From assembly GCA_913043815.1 (NCBI GenBank), contig CAJWNY010000014.1, positions 1 through 44,480 on the forward strand: DNA of 44,480 nt. The letters run 5' to 3'. The stretch comes from an uncultured Gammaproteobacteria bacterium. Its GTDB lineage: Bacteria; Pseudomonadota; Gammaproteobacteria; Pseudomonadales; Azotimanducaceae. A model generated the notes under the pieces. The model saw nothing but the letters and a program-made list of their open reading frames with translations. It was not told where the DNA came from and made no database searches. A program made the position numbers and the translations under genes. This document shows positions 1 through 8,790 of the stretch, in pieces. Each line of letters begins with the position of its first letter. Within the stretch, counting starts at the first letter, position 1.

Positions 1-134
1 TGTATACATTTGCGCATGCTATGGCTCGTCACGAGTAAAGCACCAGAGGCCGAGAGACCCGGTAATTGGGAAAGCTAGGGGGACGTCGTGTGAGACTAAT
101 ATTGTGCAAATACTCCCGGGCCACTATTGAAAGA

Positions 135-935
135 CTAAGTACCCGGTGGCAAAACGGGGCGGCTTACTGGGAAGTGCTGGTTATTTACCGCCATATCTAA
201 TAACGCGGTTTTATCTGAATATTGGGCCAGGGCCTCCAACTGCATTCTGGTGACCGTCATCAGATCAAATTCTTTACCTGCATGTCTGGCTAACGCATCC
301 TGTGGTGTAATCCAAATGCTGGCGACGGTTTCTTGTTCATCATGGCTGCCGCGCTGACTTTCAGGTGCACCGGCAATAAAGAAACAGGTATCGAACCTGC
401 GTGGGCGACCAAGTGGGGTAACAAATCGATTATAATAATGCACATGATCGACCGCCAGTTTTAGATCCTCTTTTTGGCAAATATCTAACATGCTCATCTC
501 GCCATCATGAAGAGGATCACGATAGGCAGAGAACCTCTGCTGCACGGCTTCTTCCGCGAATGAGACTAGTTCGCCTTGATCGTTATAAGCCAACATCAGA
601 CCAGCTTCCTCGAATGTTTCACGAATGGCTGCTAGCCAAAAACCGCGCCAATCGTCACCCAATGAGGCGACCTGTAGGTCTTGATCTTTTGACGGCCCAA
701 ATCGGTGGGCATCATATTGGGGGTGGTGATCATCGTCATCGACTTTGCCACCGGGGAACACATACATGCCAGAGGCAAACGCAGCCTTACTGGTGCGCTT
801 TAGCATTAATATTTCATAGCCCACGACGGCTTCGCGCACCAATATCACTGTTGCGGCTGGACGGATTGGTTGCTCCGTATTGCTCTGCAACGCAGTTGCA
901 GAATTAGTTCCGCCTTGGTTGGCACTAGACGACAA
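135..935 (-). CDS. Nudix hydrolase, NUDT19-like (interrupted Nudix box)
   Basis: A 266-residue Nudix-superfamily pyrophosphohydrolase. After a Ser/Asn-rich, probably disordered N-terminus (residues 1-25), the Nudix fold begins with the strand RPAATVILVRE. The segment MLKRTSKAAFASGMYVFPGG is followed by REtfEEAGL, the metal-binding half of the Nudix box. In standard Nudix boxes the first Gly and the REx2EExG half are separated by only a few residues; here about 40 residues intervene. That arrangement, together with the upstream R-x-(12)-FPGG element, is typical of the NUDT19/RP2p group of (acyl-)CoA diphosphatases, so cleavage of CoA or CoA esters is a reasonable inference, not proven. The gene is transcribed away from the luciferase-like operon across a 405-nt gap. 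Alternative: a generic nucleoside-diphosphate-X hydrolase. Confidence 0.85.
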   Translation of the reverse strand: MSSSANQGGTNSATALQSNTEQPIRPAATVILVREAVVGYEILMLKRTSKAAFASGMYVFPGGKVDDDDHHPQYDAHRFGPSKDQDLQVASLGDDWRGFWLAAIRETFEEAGLMLAYNDQGELVSFAEEAVQQRFSAYRDPLHDGEMSMLDICQKEDLKLAVDHVHYYNRFVTPLGRPRRFDTCFFIAGAPESQRGSHDEQETVASIWITPQDALARHAGKEFDLMTVTRMQLEALAQYSDKTALLDMAVNNQHFPVSRPVLPPGT

Positions 936-1340
936 ATGATTCTCCCCACTTATTTTTCTCTAACAGTCTTAGAGGCTAACCCTAAGCACCGCCTATTTCC
1001 AAGCACAAATAGGTTAGTGCATTAACTGGAGGGGTGATGAATACTAAAAGCAAAGGGATGACGGTGTGGAATAGCCAGTGAAAAAACCATAGGCCTGTTC
1101 CCAATCCATACAATCTAGTAACGTCCTTGTTGGGGAAACATGATCAGATAACGGCGGCGTGAGCGATTTTGCTTATTCAGTTGGCGCTCAAACAAGCGCT
1201 ACCAAAAAAAGCAATCAACTAGCCCGACTCCCCAGTTGTTTGTGCTATGAGTTCAGCGCGCTGGCTACCTGAATTATCGAAAGCGTGACAACTCTTATAG
1301 CAAGACAAATAACTACTGACGGATAGAGGAGAATAAGAAG
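936..1340. other. Intergenic region between divergent genes
   Basis: This 405-nt gap must hold the promoters of the leftward Nudix gene and the rightward oxidoreductase operon. It contains an inverted repeat CCTATTT/AAATAGG (992-998 and 1007-1013, 8-nt loop) and a 14-codon open frame (1037-1081) preceded by a strong GGAGG-like ribosome site. I could not pick convincing -35/-10 pairs. Confidence 0.4.
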
Positions 1341-2258
1341 ATGAAACTCAGCGTAGAATTTCCAAGCATCGCTTATCGTGAGGGGCCAGCAGCCATTAAA
1401 AAGCTGGCTAAGGCTATTGAAGACATTGGTTTTGATCAACTAGATATGTTTGACCATGTGTTAATGGGTTATGGCACTGACCAACGCCCTGCGCCCATGT
1501 ATCCGCCAAAAATGCCGATTATGGAGGCACTAATGGTGCTCTCTTATGCCGCGGCGGTAACCGAGCGCATAGGCCTGGGCACCGAGGTATTAATTCTCCC
1601 TCAGCGCCAGCCAACTTTAGTCGCGAAACAAATCAGTACTTTAGATACCCTGTCTGGCGGCCGCGCGCGGTTGGGCGTTGGCGTGGGTTGGCAGGCCTCA
1701 GAGTACGAGGCTCTGAACGAAGACTTTAGTAATCGCGGTAAGCGCATGGATGAGAGCATTAAACTTATACGCGCCTACTGGAGCGACGACGAGGTGAACT
1801 TCAACGGCGAGTTTTACAACGCCAATGCCATGGCGATGGAGCCTAAGTCGCCCCAAGGCAGCAAATTACCCATTTGGATTGGAGGCACCTCTAAGGCGGC
1901 GTTACGCCGGGTGGCTGAATTGGGCGATGGCTGGTTGGCCACTGCAATAGAAGATGTAGATGTGGCGAAAGGTTTTATACAGCGCATACACGACCATGCT
2001 GAAAGTATTGGCCGCAACCCAAATGATATAGGCATGCAAATGATGTTGGATGTGCCGCCACGGGATGAGGCTGGCAAGCAATTTTATAAGCACGCAGACA
2101 ACGTTTTAGCACGAGCCGAAGCGGTAAAATCTGCGGGTTTTGAGTGGGGCGCAATAAACGCCACCGCGATGTTCCAAGCTGGCTACAAAAGCGTAGATGC
2201 ACTGATAGATCAATTGGCCGTATTGCACGACGCGCTGCGTGCGCACCTAGGAAAATAA
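1341..2258 (+). CDS. Luciferase-like (LLM class) flavin/F420 oxidoreductase
   Basis: A 305-residue TIM-barrel oxidoreductase of the bacterial luciferase-like family, closest in pattern to the Rv2161c-type group (TIGR03619-like). Visible landmarks are the first strand MKLSVEFPS, DMFDHV near residue 35, TERIGLGTEVLILPQRQP, the family signature TLDTLSGGRARLGVGVGW around residues 100-120, and LPIWIGGTSKAALRRVAELGDGW. Such enzymes use reduced F420 or FMNH2 to reduce or oxygenate small substrates; F420 synthesis is patchy in gammaproteobacteria, so the cofactor is undecided. The start is supported by GGAG 11 nt upstream. It is the first gene of a tight operon with a DUF4212 subunit and a symporter, which suggests it acts on the imported solute or a derivative. 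Confidence 0.88.
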   Translation: MKLSVEFPSIAYREGPAAIKKLAKAIEDIGFDQLDMFDHVLMGYGTDQRPAPMYPPKMPIMEALMVLSYAAAVTERIGLGTEVLILPQRQPTLVAKQISTLDTLSGGRARLGVGVGWQASEYEALNEDFSNRGKRMDESIKLIRAYWSDDEVNFNGEFYNANAMAMEPKSPQGSKLPIWIGGTSKAALRRVAELGDGWLATAIEDVDVAKGFIQRIHDHAESIGRNPNDIGMQMMLDVPPRDEAGKQFYKHADNVLARAEAVKSAGFEWGAINATAMFQAGYKSVDALIDQLAVLHDALRAHLGK

Positions 2259-2260
2259 TT

Positions 2261-2554
2261 GTGAACGATGAAAATAATGACGCTTATTGGAGAGCAAATA
2301 TACGACTCATGCTGGTCTTACTGAGCATCTGGTTTTCAGTTTCTTTTGTGTTTGGCATTTTATTAGTAGACACGTTGAACCAAATCCAGTTTTTTGGTTT
2401 TAAACTGGGATTTTGGTGGGCACAGCAAGGCTCTATTTACGTATTCATTATTTTGATTTTTACCTACACGGTGATGATGCAGCGTATTGATCGTAAGTTT
2501 GGTGTGTCTGACGACGATGAAGGTGACGCCTCCAAAAATGAGGAGGTGCAATAG
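2261..2554 (+). CDS. DUF4212 small subunit of sodium/solute symporter
   Basis: A 97-residue membrane protein starting at GTG, two bases after the previous stop codon and with AGGA about 9 nt upstream. The N-terminal YWRANIRLM motif and two hydrophobic helices (about residues 15-39 and 50-72) with an FGFKLGFWWAQQGSIYVF loop are typical of DUF4212, the putative small subunit (TIGR03647-like) always found next to VC_2705-type sodium:solute symporters. The C-terminus is acidic (DDDEGDASKNEE) and cytoplasmic. The longer in-frame reading beginning inside the upstream gene is unlikely because it would give a basic extension unlike the family. It probably assembles with the carrier encoded next. Confidence 0.88.
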   Translation: MNDENNDAYWRANIRLMLVLLSIWFSVSFVFGILLVDTLNQIQFFGFKLGFWWAQQGSIYVFIILIFTYTVMMQRIDRKFGVSDDDEGDASKNEEVQ

Positions 2555-2555
2555 C

Positions 2556-4328
2556 ATGGACGCCCAAACACTGACTTATATTTTTGTCGCCTTTACCTTT
2601 TTAGTTTATATCGGTATCGCCATTTGGTCTCGGGCTGGCACCACTAACGAGTTCTATGTAGCCGGCGGCGGCGTGCACCCCGTGCTTAACGGCATGGCAA
2701 CTGCGGCGGACTGGATGAGTGCTGCGTCGTTTATCTCCATGGCCGGTATTATTGCCTTTGCCGGCTATGACGCCTCGGTCTACCTAATGGGCTGGACTGG
2801 CGGTTACGTAATTTTAGCCATGTTGCTAGCGCCTTATTTACGCAAATTCGGCCAATTCACAGTGCCGGACTTTATTGGTACACGGTACTACTCCTCGACG
2901 GCTAGAGTGGTGGCTGTAGTCTGCCTGATTTTGATTTCCTTCACATATGTTGCGGGACAAATGCGTGGTGTTGGTATTGTCTTCTCACAGTTCTTAAACA
3001 TACCCATTTTTTGGGGCGTAATAGTCGGCATGGCTATTGTTTTCATTTACGCGGTGTTAGGCGGCATGAAAGGTATTACCTACACGCAGGTCGCACAATT
3101 TTGTGTACTGATGTTTGCTTACCTGGTACCTGCGATTTTTATCTCGATGTTGGTTACCGGCATTCCTATTCCTCAGATCGGATTGGGCGCTGAAGTATTA
3201 GATGGCTCTGGACTTTCGGTCCTAGAGAAGCTTGATAGAACGCTTATCGATTTGGGCTTCGGCGCATATACCGAAGGCAGCAAAAGTACGATCGACGTAT
3301 TTGCTATCACCATGGCACTAATGATCGGTACTGCCGGATTACCCCACGTCATTGTGCGCTTTTTCACAGTACCAAAAGTCTCAGACGCACGTAAATCTGC
3401 CGGCTATGCCCTGCTATTTATAGCATTGATCTACACCACAGCCCCAGCTGTAGGCGCATTTGCAAGAATCAACTTTATCGACAATGTACACAACGCAGAG
3501 TACGCAGAGATACCCGCATGGTTTAAAAGCTGGGAAGACATTGGACTTATCGGATGGCAGGACAAAAACGGTGATGGAAAAATCCAATATGCGCCGGGCG
3601 CGCCCTTCCAAGGCAAACCAACGTTTTCGCAACAACGTCGAGAAGACGGCTCTCGCGAGGTCAGCAACCGAACCACCAACAATACTAATGAGGTATATGT
3701 AGACAGAGATATTATGGTGTTAGCCAACCCGGAAATTGCCGCACTACCTGCTTGGGTCATCGCCTTAGTTGCAGCAGGAGGACTGGCTGCGGCGCTATCC
3801 ACAGCGGCAGGGCTACTACTGGTAATTTCGACAGCTATTTCCCACGATCTATTAAAGAAGACCTTTGCAAAAGGCATAAGCGATAAACAAGAATTGTTTT
3901 GTGCGCGAATTGCAGCAGCCACAGCTATTGGTATCGCGGGATACCTAGGCATTGATCCACCGGGGTTTGTGGCACAAGTAGTTGCATTTGCCTTTGGCCT
4001 AGCCGCAGCTTCACTGTTCCCTGCAATTTTATTGGGCATCTTTGATCGGCGAATGAACAAAGAAGGCGCCATAACCGGGATGTTAGCTGGCTTGATCTTC
4101 AGCTTTAGTTATATCGTATTTTTTAAATTTGTCGCACCAGAAATGAATAGTGCAGAGCACTGGTTGTTTGGTATTTCTCCAGAGGGTATAGGCAGCATGG
4201 GCGCCGTGGTTAACTTTACGTTAGCGTTTGTGGTATCTCGGCTGACACCGGATGTACCCGCGGACGTTGTTGCGATGGTAAATAACATTCGCATACCAAA
4301 AGGTGTGAACAGGCCTTCCGCACATTAG
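2556..4328 (+). CDS. Sodium:solute symporter, VC_2705 subfamily
   Basis: A 590-residue SSS-family (SLC5-like) carrier with about 13 predicted membrane helices. The ATG at this position is chosen because a perfect AGGAGG lies 9 nt upstream and the start falls one base after the stop of the DUF4212 gene. Family features include YVAGGGVHPVLNGMATAADW in the first loop, GLPHVIVRFFTV and AALSTAAGLLLVISTAISHD. Relatives include acetate/propionate permeases (ActP); an organic acid is the best guess for substrate and would fit a nearby malate synthase. A long loop around residues 325-385 carries D336-K-N338-G-D340-G-K-I343, an EF-hand or dockerin-like calcium-loop pattern. Last gene of the operon; no clear terminator before the convergent SDR. 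Confidence 0.92.
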   Translation: MDAQTLTYIFVAFTFLVYIGIAIWSRAGTTNEFYVAGGGVHPVLNGMATAADWMSAASFISMAGIIAFAGYDASVYLMGWTGGYVILAMLLAPYLRKFGQFTVPDFIGTRYYSSTARVVAVVCLILISFTYVAGQMRGVGIVFSQFLNIPIFWGVIVGMAIVFIYAVLGGMKGITYTQVAQFCVLMFAYLVPAIFISMLVTGIPIPQIGLGAEVLDGSGLSVLEKLDRTLIDLGFGAYTEGSKSTIDVFAITMALMIGTAGLPHVIVRFFTVPKVSDARKSAGYALLFIALIYTTAPAVGAFARINFIDNVHNAEYAEIPAWFKSWEDIGLIGWQDKNGDGKIQYAPGAPFQGKPTFSQQRREDGSREVSNRTTNNTNEVYVDRDIMVLANPEIAALPAWVIALVAAGGLAAALSTAAGLLLVISTAISHDLLKKTFAKGISDKQELFCARIAAATAIGIAGYLGIDPPGFVAQVVAFAFGLAAASLFPAILLGIFDRRMNKEGAITGMLAGLIFSFSYIVFFKFVAPEMNSAEHWLFGISPEGIGSMGAVVNFTLAFVVSRLTPDVPADVVAMVNNIRIPKGVNRPSAH

Positions 4329-4435
4329 CGCATGGGCTACTAGATCATTACCAAACGAAAAGCTAACGGTATGTAAGACGCAGCACAAAACGGTGTCGCG
4401 CGTTTACTTACTTGTTTGTTCTCCGGATTATCTAG

Positions 4436-5236
4436 CTAAGAACGCACGCCGCCACTGGCTAAAATTACCTCGCCAGTTATCCAGTTAGATTCTGGCGCGC
4501 ACATCAAATAAATAGCATTCGCTGCATCTTCCGCCGTACCAATCCGGCCTAGCGGCGACGCCAAACTTGCTTGCTCAATTTGTTGATGACTCAAACCTAC
4601 TTTGCGTGGCTGACCTTTCACCATTGAGATATTCGGCTCACTCTCATAGGGACTGGTTAAGCGGGTATCGATGGCACCAAACGCCACTGCATTCACGGTG
4701 ACATTAAACCGGCCCCACTCTTTTGCTAAGGTCCGTGTTAACCCCACCACTGCGGCCTTGCCCGCAGAATAAGCCAACTGAGTTGCACCGCCGTGCAAAC
4801 CCATTGTTGAGGAAATGTTCACGACTTTGCGCACGGGAGATGAGGCGTCGGCATTGCCACGCAGCCAGCGCCCGTAAGCCCGCAGCACTCTGAATTGCGC
4901 CGATACATGTATGTCCAGCATTGCATCCCACTGCTCATCACTCATGTTGTGAATAGCGCTGTGCCAAATGTAGCCGGCATTATTAACGATGATATCTAAG
5001 CCACCAAAGGCCTCCAAACTGGCTTCGATCAGCCGGTCGCCTGCGTCTAGCTCGGTCAAATCTGCTGGATAGGCAATAGCGCCTGGCAGCTCGTCAGCTA
5101 CTTGCTGGGCCACATCTGCGTCGAGATCATTGACCAGCACTCTGGCACCCGCATCGGTAAGTTTCTTCGCAGTTGCAGCGCCAATGCCACGCCCTGCCCC
5201 GGTGACGAGTGCAAACCTACCTTGCAAATTACCCAT
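4436..5236 (-). CDS. Short-chain dehydrogenase/reductase (classical SDR)
   Basis: A 266-residue classical SDR starting at ATG with GGAG just upstream; an in-frame TTG four codons earlier is less likely. It has the cofactor motif TGAGRGIG (12-19), an acidic D37 after the second strand favouring NAD(H), NNAG (85-88), and the catalytic set S143, Y156 and K160 (YSAGK). A loop of about 20 residues between TSPYESEPN and ASLASPLGRIG covers the substrate lid. It lies 56 nt downstream of malate synthase on the same strand, so the two are probably co-transcribed. It is likely to oxidise or reduce a hydroxy/keto group on a small or CoA-linked substrate; the substrate cannot be read from sequence. Confidence 0.9.
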   Translation of the reverse strand: MGNLQGRFALVTGAGRGIGAATAKKLTDAGARVLVNDLDADVAQQVADELPGAIAYPADLTELDAGDRLIEASLEAFGGLDIIVNNAGYIWHSAIHNMSDEQWDAMLDIHVSAQFRVLRAYGRWLRGNADASSPVRKVVNISSTMGLHGGATQLAYSAGKAAVVGLTRTLAKEWGRFNVTVNAVAFGAIDTRLTSPYESEPNISMVKGQPRKVGLSHQQIEQASLASPLGRIGTAEDAANAIYLMCAPESNWITGEVILASGGVRS

Positions 5237-5292
5237 AAAACTCTCCAATATTTAACGCAAAATATTCTTTTATTGAAATGGCTTTTGCCTAG

Positions 5293-7488
5293 CTATTTAG
5301 CGAATTTAGCTTTCGCTTCACGGCGGCGCGCGTGCAATAGCGGTTCTGTATATCCACTCGGTTGCTCCATGCCTTTAAAGATCAAATCGCAAGCTGCTTG
5401 GAAGGCTACACTGTCATCAAAGTTAGGCGCCATGTTCCTGTACTCTGCATCATCAGCGTTCTGCCCATCTACAATAGCGGCCATGCGCTGCAAGGTTTCA
5501 GCGACTTGGGCTTCGCTACAAACATCATGAAGTAACCAATTTGCAATATGCTGGCTAGAGATCCGCAACGTGGCGCGGTCTTCCATTAGGCCTACGTCAT
5601 TAATGTCCGGTACTTTCGAGCAACCTACGCCGTGATCAATCCAGCGCACCACATAACCCAAAATACCCTGAATATTGTTATCAAGCTCCGCTTGTATTTC
5701 TTCCGCGGCAAGGTTTTGCCCGGCTAGAAGAGGGATCTTTAAAATATCGTTAACACTGGCCGGCTTACGACTAATCATTTCTGATTGGACGCTGGCAACA
5801 CTTACCTCGTGATAGTGCAGTGCGTGAAGCGAGGCCGCTGTCGGCGATGGCACCCATGCAGTGCTGGCACCGGCTTTAGGATGCGCTGACTTAACACTGA
5901 GCATTTCAGCCATTTCGTCTGGCTTAGGCCACATGCCTTTACCTATTTGCGCCTTACCCTTAAACCCTGTAGCTAGCCCTACGTCTACGTTGTTGTCTTC
6001 ATAGGCCTTGATCCAGGTTTGCGCCTTAATGACTTCCTTAGCCAAAAAAGGCCCTGCCTGCATGCTGGTGTGGATCTCGTCACCCGTACGATCCAAAAAT
6101 CCTGTGTTAATAAAAACGATTCGCTGACTGGCTTCTTTTACGCAGGCTTTTAGATTAATACTGGTGCGCCGCTCTTCGTCCATAATGCCGACTTTCAATG
6201 TATTAACTGGCAAGCCTAGTGCCACCTCAATGCGGGTAAACAACGCTACGGCCAAAGCCACTTCATCTGGCCCGTGCATCTTGGGTTTGACAATGTATAC
6301 GCTACCAGTTCTTGAATTACGCAGGTCAGCCGAGGTCTTCGCCAAGTCATGCATTGCGCATAGAGACGTTACAAACCCATCCAAAAATCCTTCTGGCACT
6401 TCACTGCCTTGGTCATCCAAAACCGCATCCGAGGTCATTAGGTGGCCGACATTACGCACCAACATCAAACTACGACCATGCATACTCATAGCCTCTCCGT
6501 TGCGGGCAGTGTAATGCCGGTCTGGGTTAAGGCTGCGCACAATCTCCCGATCGCCTTTTTGCATGACTTCTTTTAAATCGCCTTTCATCAGACCCAGCCA
6601 GTTGCCATAAACAACACATTTATCCTCGGCGTCTACCGCGGCAACTGAATCCTCACAGTCTTGAATGGTCGTAATCGCAGACTCAATAGCAACGTCTTTT
6701 ACCCCTGCTGGGTGCACGGCACCCACTGGATCTTGGGCATCGATCAAAATATCTAGATGTAAGCCGTTGTGGGCAAAAAGTAGGCTGCTGGGGTTGTCTT
6801 CGTTAACGAAACCAATGAACTGGCCTGGATCAGCCAGCGCAGTGTTGCCGCCATCCGCTAAAATACAACGCAAGTGTCTAACACCATTTGCATCAGCGCC
6901 AATACCATACGCGCTGACATCACTGTGGCTGGCGCCTTGCAAAGGAACTAACTGATCGAGCACCTCCGCAACTTTGGCAACGACGGATTCTCCGCGCGCG
7001 GGGTTGTAGCTTTTACCTTTTTCTTTGCCCGGTGTTTCAGGAATGATGTCCGTGCCATAGAATGCATCGTACAAACTACCCCACCTCGCATTAGCTGCAT
7101 TCAGTGCGTAACGAGCGTTCATCACTGGCACTACCAATTGCGGTCCAGCAATGCTAGCAATCTCGGCGTCTACATTTGAAACTTCAATCTTTACCCCTTT
7201 AGGCTCGGGTAACAAATAACCAATAGCTTCCAGAAACGCTTTGTATTCAGTATCACTGAACACTTGGCCTTTACGCCCTATGTGCCACGAGTCGAGTTTT
7301 TCTTGCATCTCGCCACGAACTTTCAACAACTGCCGATTAACAGGACCTAGCTCACTTAGGCAGGCTTCAAAACTTGCCCAAAAACCATCGAGGTCTACCC
7401 CAGTGCCGGGAATCACTTGATTGGCGACTAATTGATCTAACTCTTCTGCAACCTGGAGGCCACCACGCTGCACTCTGCTAATAGTCAT
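5293..7488 (-). CDS. glcB: Malate synthase G
   Basis: A 731-residue cytoplasmic enzyme condensing glyoxylate with acetyl-CoA to malate; the length matches the monomeric G isoform (about 720-730). Recognisable segments are the N-terminal helical domain ending in [86 protein letters not shown] and the [18 protein letters not shown] loop (the last two hold the Mg-binding Glu and Asp of the family), and [13 protein letters not shown] carrying the catalytic Asp in the C-terminal domain. The start has AGGAAA upstream. No isocitrate lyase or glycolate oxidase gene is in the window, so the glyoxylate source is unknown. A near-palindrome 53-67 nt upstream of the start may be an operator. Confidence 0.97.
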   Translation of the reverse strand: MTISRVQRGGLQVAEELDQLVANQVIPGTGVDLDGFWASFEACLSELGPVNRQLLKVRGEMQEKLDSWHIGRKGQVFSDTEYKAFLEAIGYLLPEPKGVKIEVSNVDAEIASIAGPQLVVPVMNARYALNAANARWGSLYDAFYGTDIIPETPGKEKGKSYNPARGESVVAKVAEVLDQLVPLQGASHSDVSAYGIGADANGVRHLRCILADGGNTALADPGQFIGFVNEDNPSSLLFAHNGLHLDILIDAQDPVGAVHPAGVKDVAIESAITTIQDCEDSVAAVDAEDKCVVYGNWLGLMKGDLKEVMQKGDREIVRSLNPDRHYTARNGEAMSMHGRSLMLVRNVGHLMTSDAVLDDQGSEVPEGFLDGFVTSLCAMHDLAKTSADLRNSRTGSVYIVKPKMHGPDEVALAVALFTRIEVALGLPVNTLKVGIMDEERRTSINLKACVKEASQRIVFINTGFLDRTGDEIHTSMQAGPFLAKEVIKAQTWIKAYEDNNVDVGLATGFKGKAQIGKGMWPKPDEMAEMLSVKSAHPKAGASTAWVPSPTAASLHALHYHEVSVASVQSEMISRKPASVNDILKIPLLAGQNLAAEEIQAELDNNIQGILGYVVRWIDHGVGCSKVPDINDVGLMEDRATLRISSQHIANWLLHDVCSEAQVAETLQRMAAIVDGQNADDAEYRNMAPNFDDSVAFQAACDLIFKGMEQPSGYTEPLLHARRREAKAKFAK

Positions 7489-7543
7489 AATTATTTCCTA
7501 AGTCTTGCCGAATTTCCGCACGATAGTATAACTTCAAAATATT

Positions 7544-7556
7544 CATCCGGGGTGAA
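7544..7556. promoter_or_regulatory. Candidate operator between glcB and the dehalogenase-like gene
   Basis: The near-palindrome TTCATCCGGGGTGAA lies at about 7542-7556 (one mismatch between arms), nested in ATTCA-n7-TGAAT. It is 53-67 nt upstream of the leftward malate synthase start and about 180 nt upstream of the rightward gene. Position and symmetry suit a regulator binding site controlling glcB; which regulator is unknown. Confidence 0.3.
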
Positions 7557-7734
7557 TGAAATTAAAATTCCCTCACCACTAATTAGACATACGAGGCAAT
7601 GCCATAAGTGACTGAAACTGGTTCGCCTCTGAACTGATCCGACGTCGTATCTACCGGATAGATATTGTTAATTTAGATCTGTAGAAATCAAAAACTGCAC
7701 ACCGTAAGCTACATCCTCGACCAAGGAGTAAATT

Positions 7735-8415
7735 ATGAGCGGAAGAATTGAGGGCAAGCGCGTTTTGGTTACCCAGGCGGCAGATTATATGGGCCCAGCT
7801 ACGGAGAAATTGTTCACCGCCGAAGGGGCACATGTCACCACCGATACAACTGATCTGACGCAACCTGGTCGCTGCGAAGCGCTTATAGAGTCTTGCGGCG
7901 AGATAGATATTTTAGTTGCTAATCTGGCTTCGCCAAATTTCAGCGGCATTGCCACCGCGGAGCTATCAGACGGGGACTGGCAAACTTCCTTCGACATGAT
8001 GGTGCATCCACTACATCGACTTTGCCGCGCCGTACTGCCACAGATGATTGACCGCAAAAGAGGTAAAATTGTTGTATTCGGCAGTGCTGCGGCGCTGAAA
8101 GGCATGAAGACTCTAGCCACCTATAGTGCAGCTCGAGCGGCTCAAGTGGGTTACGTGCAATCGCTAGGAGTAGAAGTTGCCCCTTACAATATTCAGGTAA
8201 ATTTAATCGCACAGAACTATGTAGAAAATTCTGTGTATTACCCCCCAGAGCTACAGCAAAACGAGGGTTTTAAGAAATCGCTACGCCGCCAAGTTCCTCT
8301 TGGGCGTCTCGCTACTGCTGAGGAAGATGCCTTATTTGCATTGTTTTTGGCCTCAGAAGAAAGCGACTTTTTTGTCGGACAAGCCATCCCTTTTAGTGGT
8401 GGCTGGACTCAATAA
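7735..8415 (+). CDS. Halohydrin dehalogenase-like SDR-related enzyme
   Basis: A 226-residue protein with the SDR fold but altered key residues. The glycine-rich NAD(P) motif is missing; in its place is T13-QAAD-Y18-M-G20, the T-x4-(F/Y)-x-G halide-pocket motif of halohydrin dehalogenases. The catalytic set is S117-x12-Y130-x3-R134, with Arg instead of the usual SDR Lys, exactly the dehalogenase pattern. The stretch around residue 160 (QNYVENSVYYPPE) resembles the halide-binding P-N-Y-L loop of HheC. Family members reversibly convert vicinal halohydrins to epoxides and open epoxides with halide, azide, cyanide or nitrite, without a nicotinamide cofactor. The start has AAGGAG 7 nt upstream. Divergent from glcB. 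Alternative: a catalytically divergent SDR, which fits both motifs less well. Confidence 0.82.
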   Translation: MSGRIEGKRVLVTQAADYMGPATEKLFTAEGAHVTTDTTDLTQPGRCEALIESCGEIDILVANLASPNFSGIATAELSDGDWQTSFDMMVHPLHRLCRAVLPQMIDRKRGKIVVFGSAAALKGMKTLATYSAARAAQVGYVQSLGVEVAPYNIQVNLIAQNYVENSVYYPPELQQNEGFKKSLRRQVPLGRLATAEEDALFALFLASEESDFFVGQAIPFSGGWTQ

Positions 8416-8440
8416 AACCGCACCAAAGAGAGGTTTTATT
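8411..8440 (+). terminator. Hairpin at the end of the dehalogenase-like gene
   Basis: A perfect 9-bp inverted repeat AATAAAACC/GGTTTTATT with a 12-nt loop overlaps the stop codon. The arms are AT-rich, with UUUUAUU in the right arm but no separate U-tract. A second short hairpin (CTCTGC/GCAGAG, 8466-8479) follows. Probably a weak terminator or an mRNA 3'-end stabiliser. Confidence 0.4.
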
Positions 8441-8592
8441 GGCGCATACATGGCGCTAAAAAATGCTCTGCTGGCAGAGTATTTCACTCAAAGGTACTTT
8501 TCGCATTCACCAGCTAGCTGAAAAGATTGTCTAACAAAGCTACAAAAGTGTACTGTTTATTTATACAGCTATTTGTAGGGAGACATTCTGGA

Positions 8593-8790
8593 ATGCGCAA
8601 ACTCAGTGGACGCAGCCATCGTCGAATTAGGCCAGCTAGGAAAAAAATTCTTGGTAGCGAAGAGCTCGCTCGGCACTTTGACGTTGAGGTTAAAAATTTA
8701 GAAAGCCACCTCAAGGGGGAAAACATACCCTATCATAAAGACAGCAAAGGTGATTTGTGGGCGTCGGTGTTGGCTACTGGGCTAACTTGA
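8593..8790 (+). CDS. Small basic protein, HTH/excisionase-like
   Basis: A 65-residue reading frame beginning at ATG with AGGGAG about 10 nt upstream; a longer TTG-started version (from 8527) would add a hydrophobic stretch unlike the rest. Residues 1-20 are strongly basic (RKLSGRSHRRIRPARKK). Residues 20-60 (LGSEELARHFDVEVKNLESH, then a short turn and PYHKD) have the spacing of a compact winged-helix or excisionase/DUF4224-type DNA-reading domain: two helices, then a strand with small and basic residues. I cannot name a family with certainty. No phage or integrase genes are nearby, so it may be a small regulator. It could be spurious, but composition and ribosome site favour a real gene. Confidence 0.45.
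   Translation: MRKLSGRSHRRIRPARKKILGSEELARHFDVEVKNLESHLKGENIPYHKDSKGDLWASVLATGLT

Noticed and set aside
1-78. Open rightward frame at the left edge ending in TAG (…EAERPGNWES)
   Set aside because: Only 25 codons are visible and nothing in them is recognisable; it may be the tail of a gene outside the window, but I cannot support it.
3431-4072. 213-codon leftward frame inside the symporter gene
   Set aside because: Antisense to a clearly conserved membrane protein; composition (Ala/Ser/Pro-rich) reflects the opposite strand's codons.
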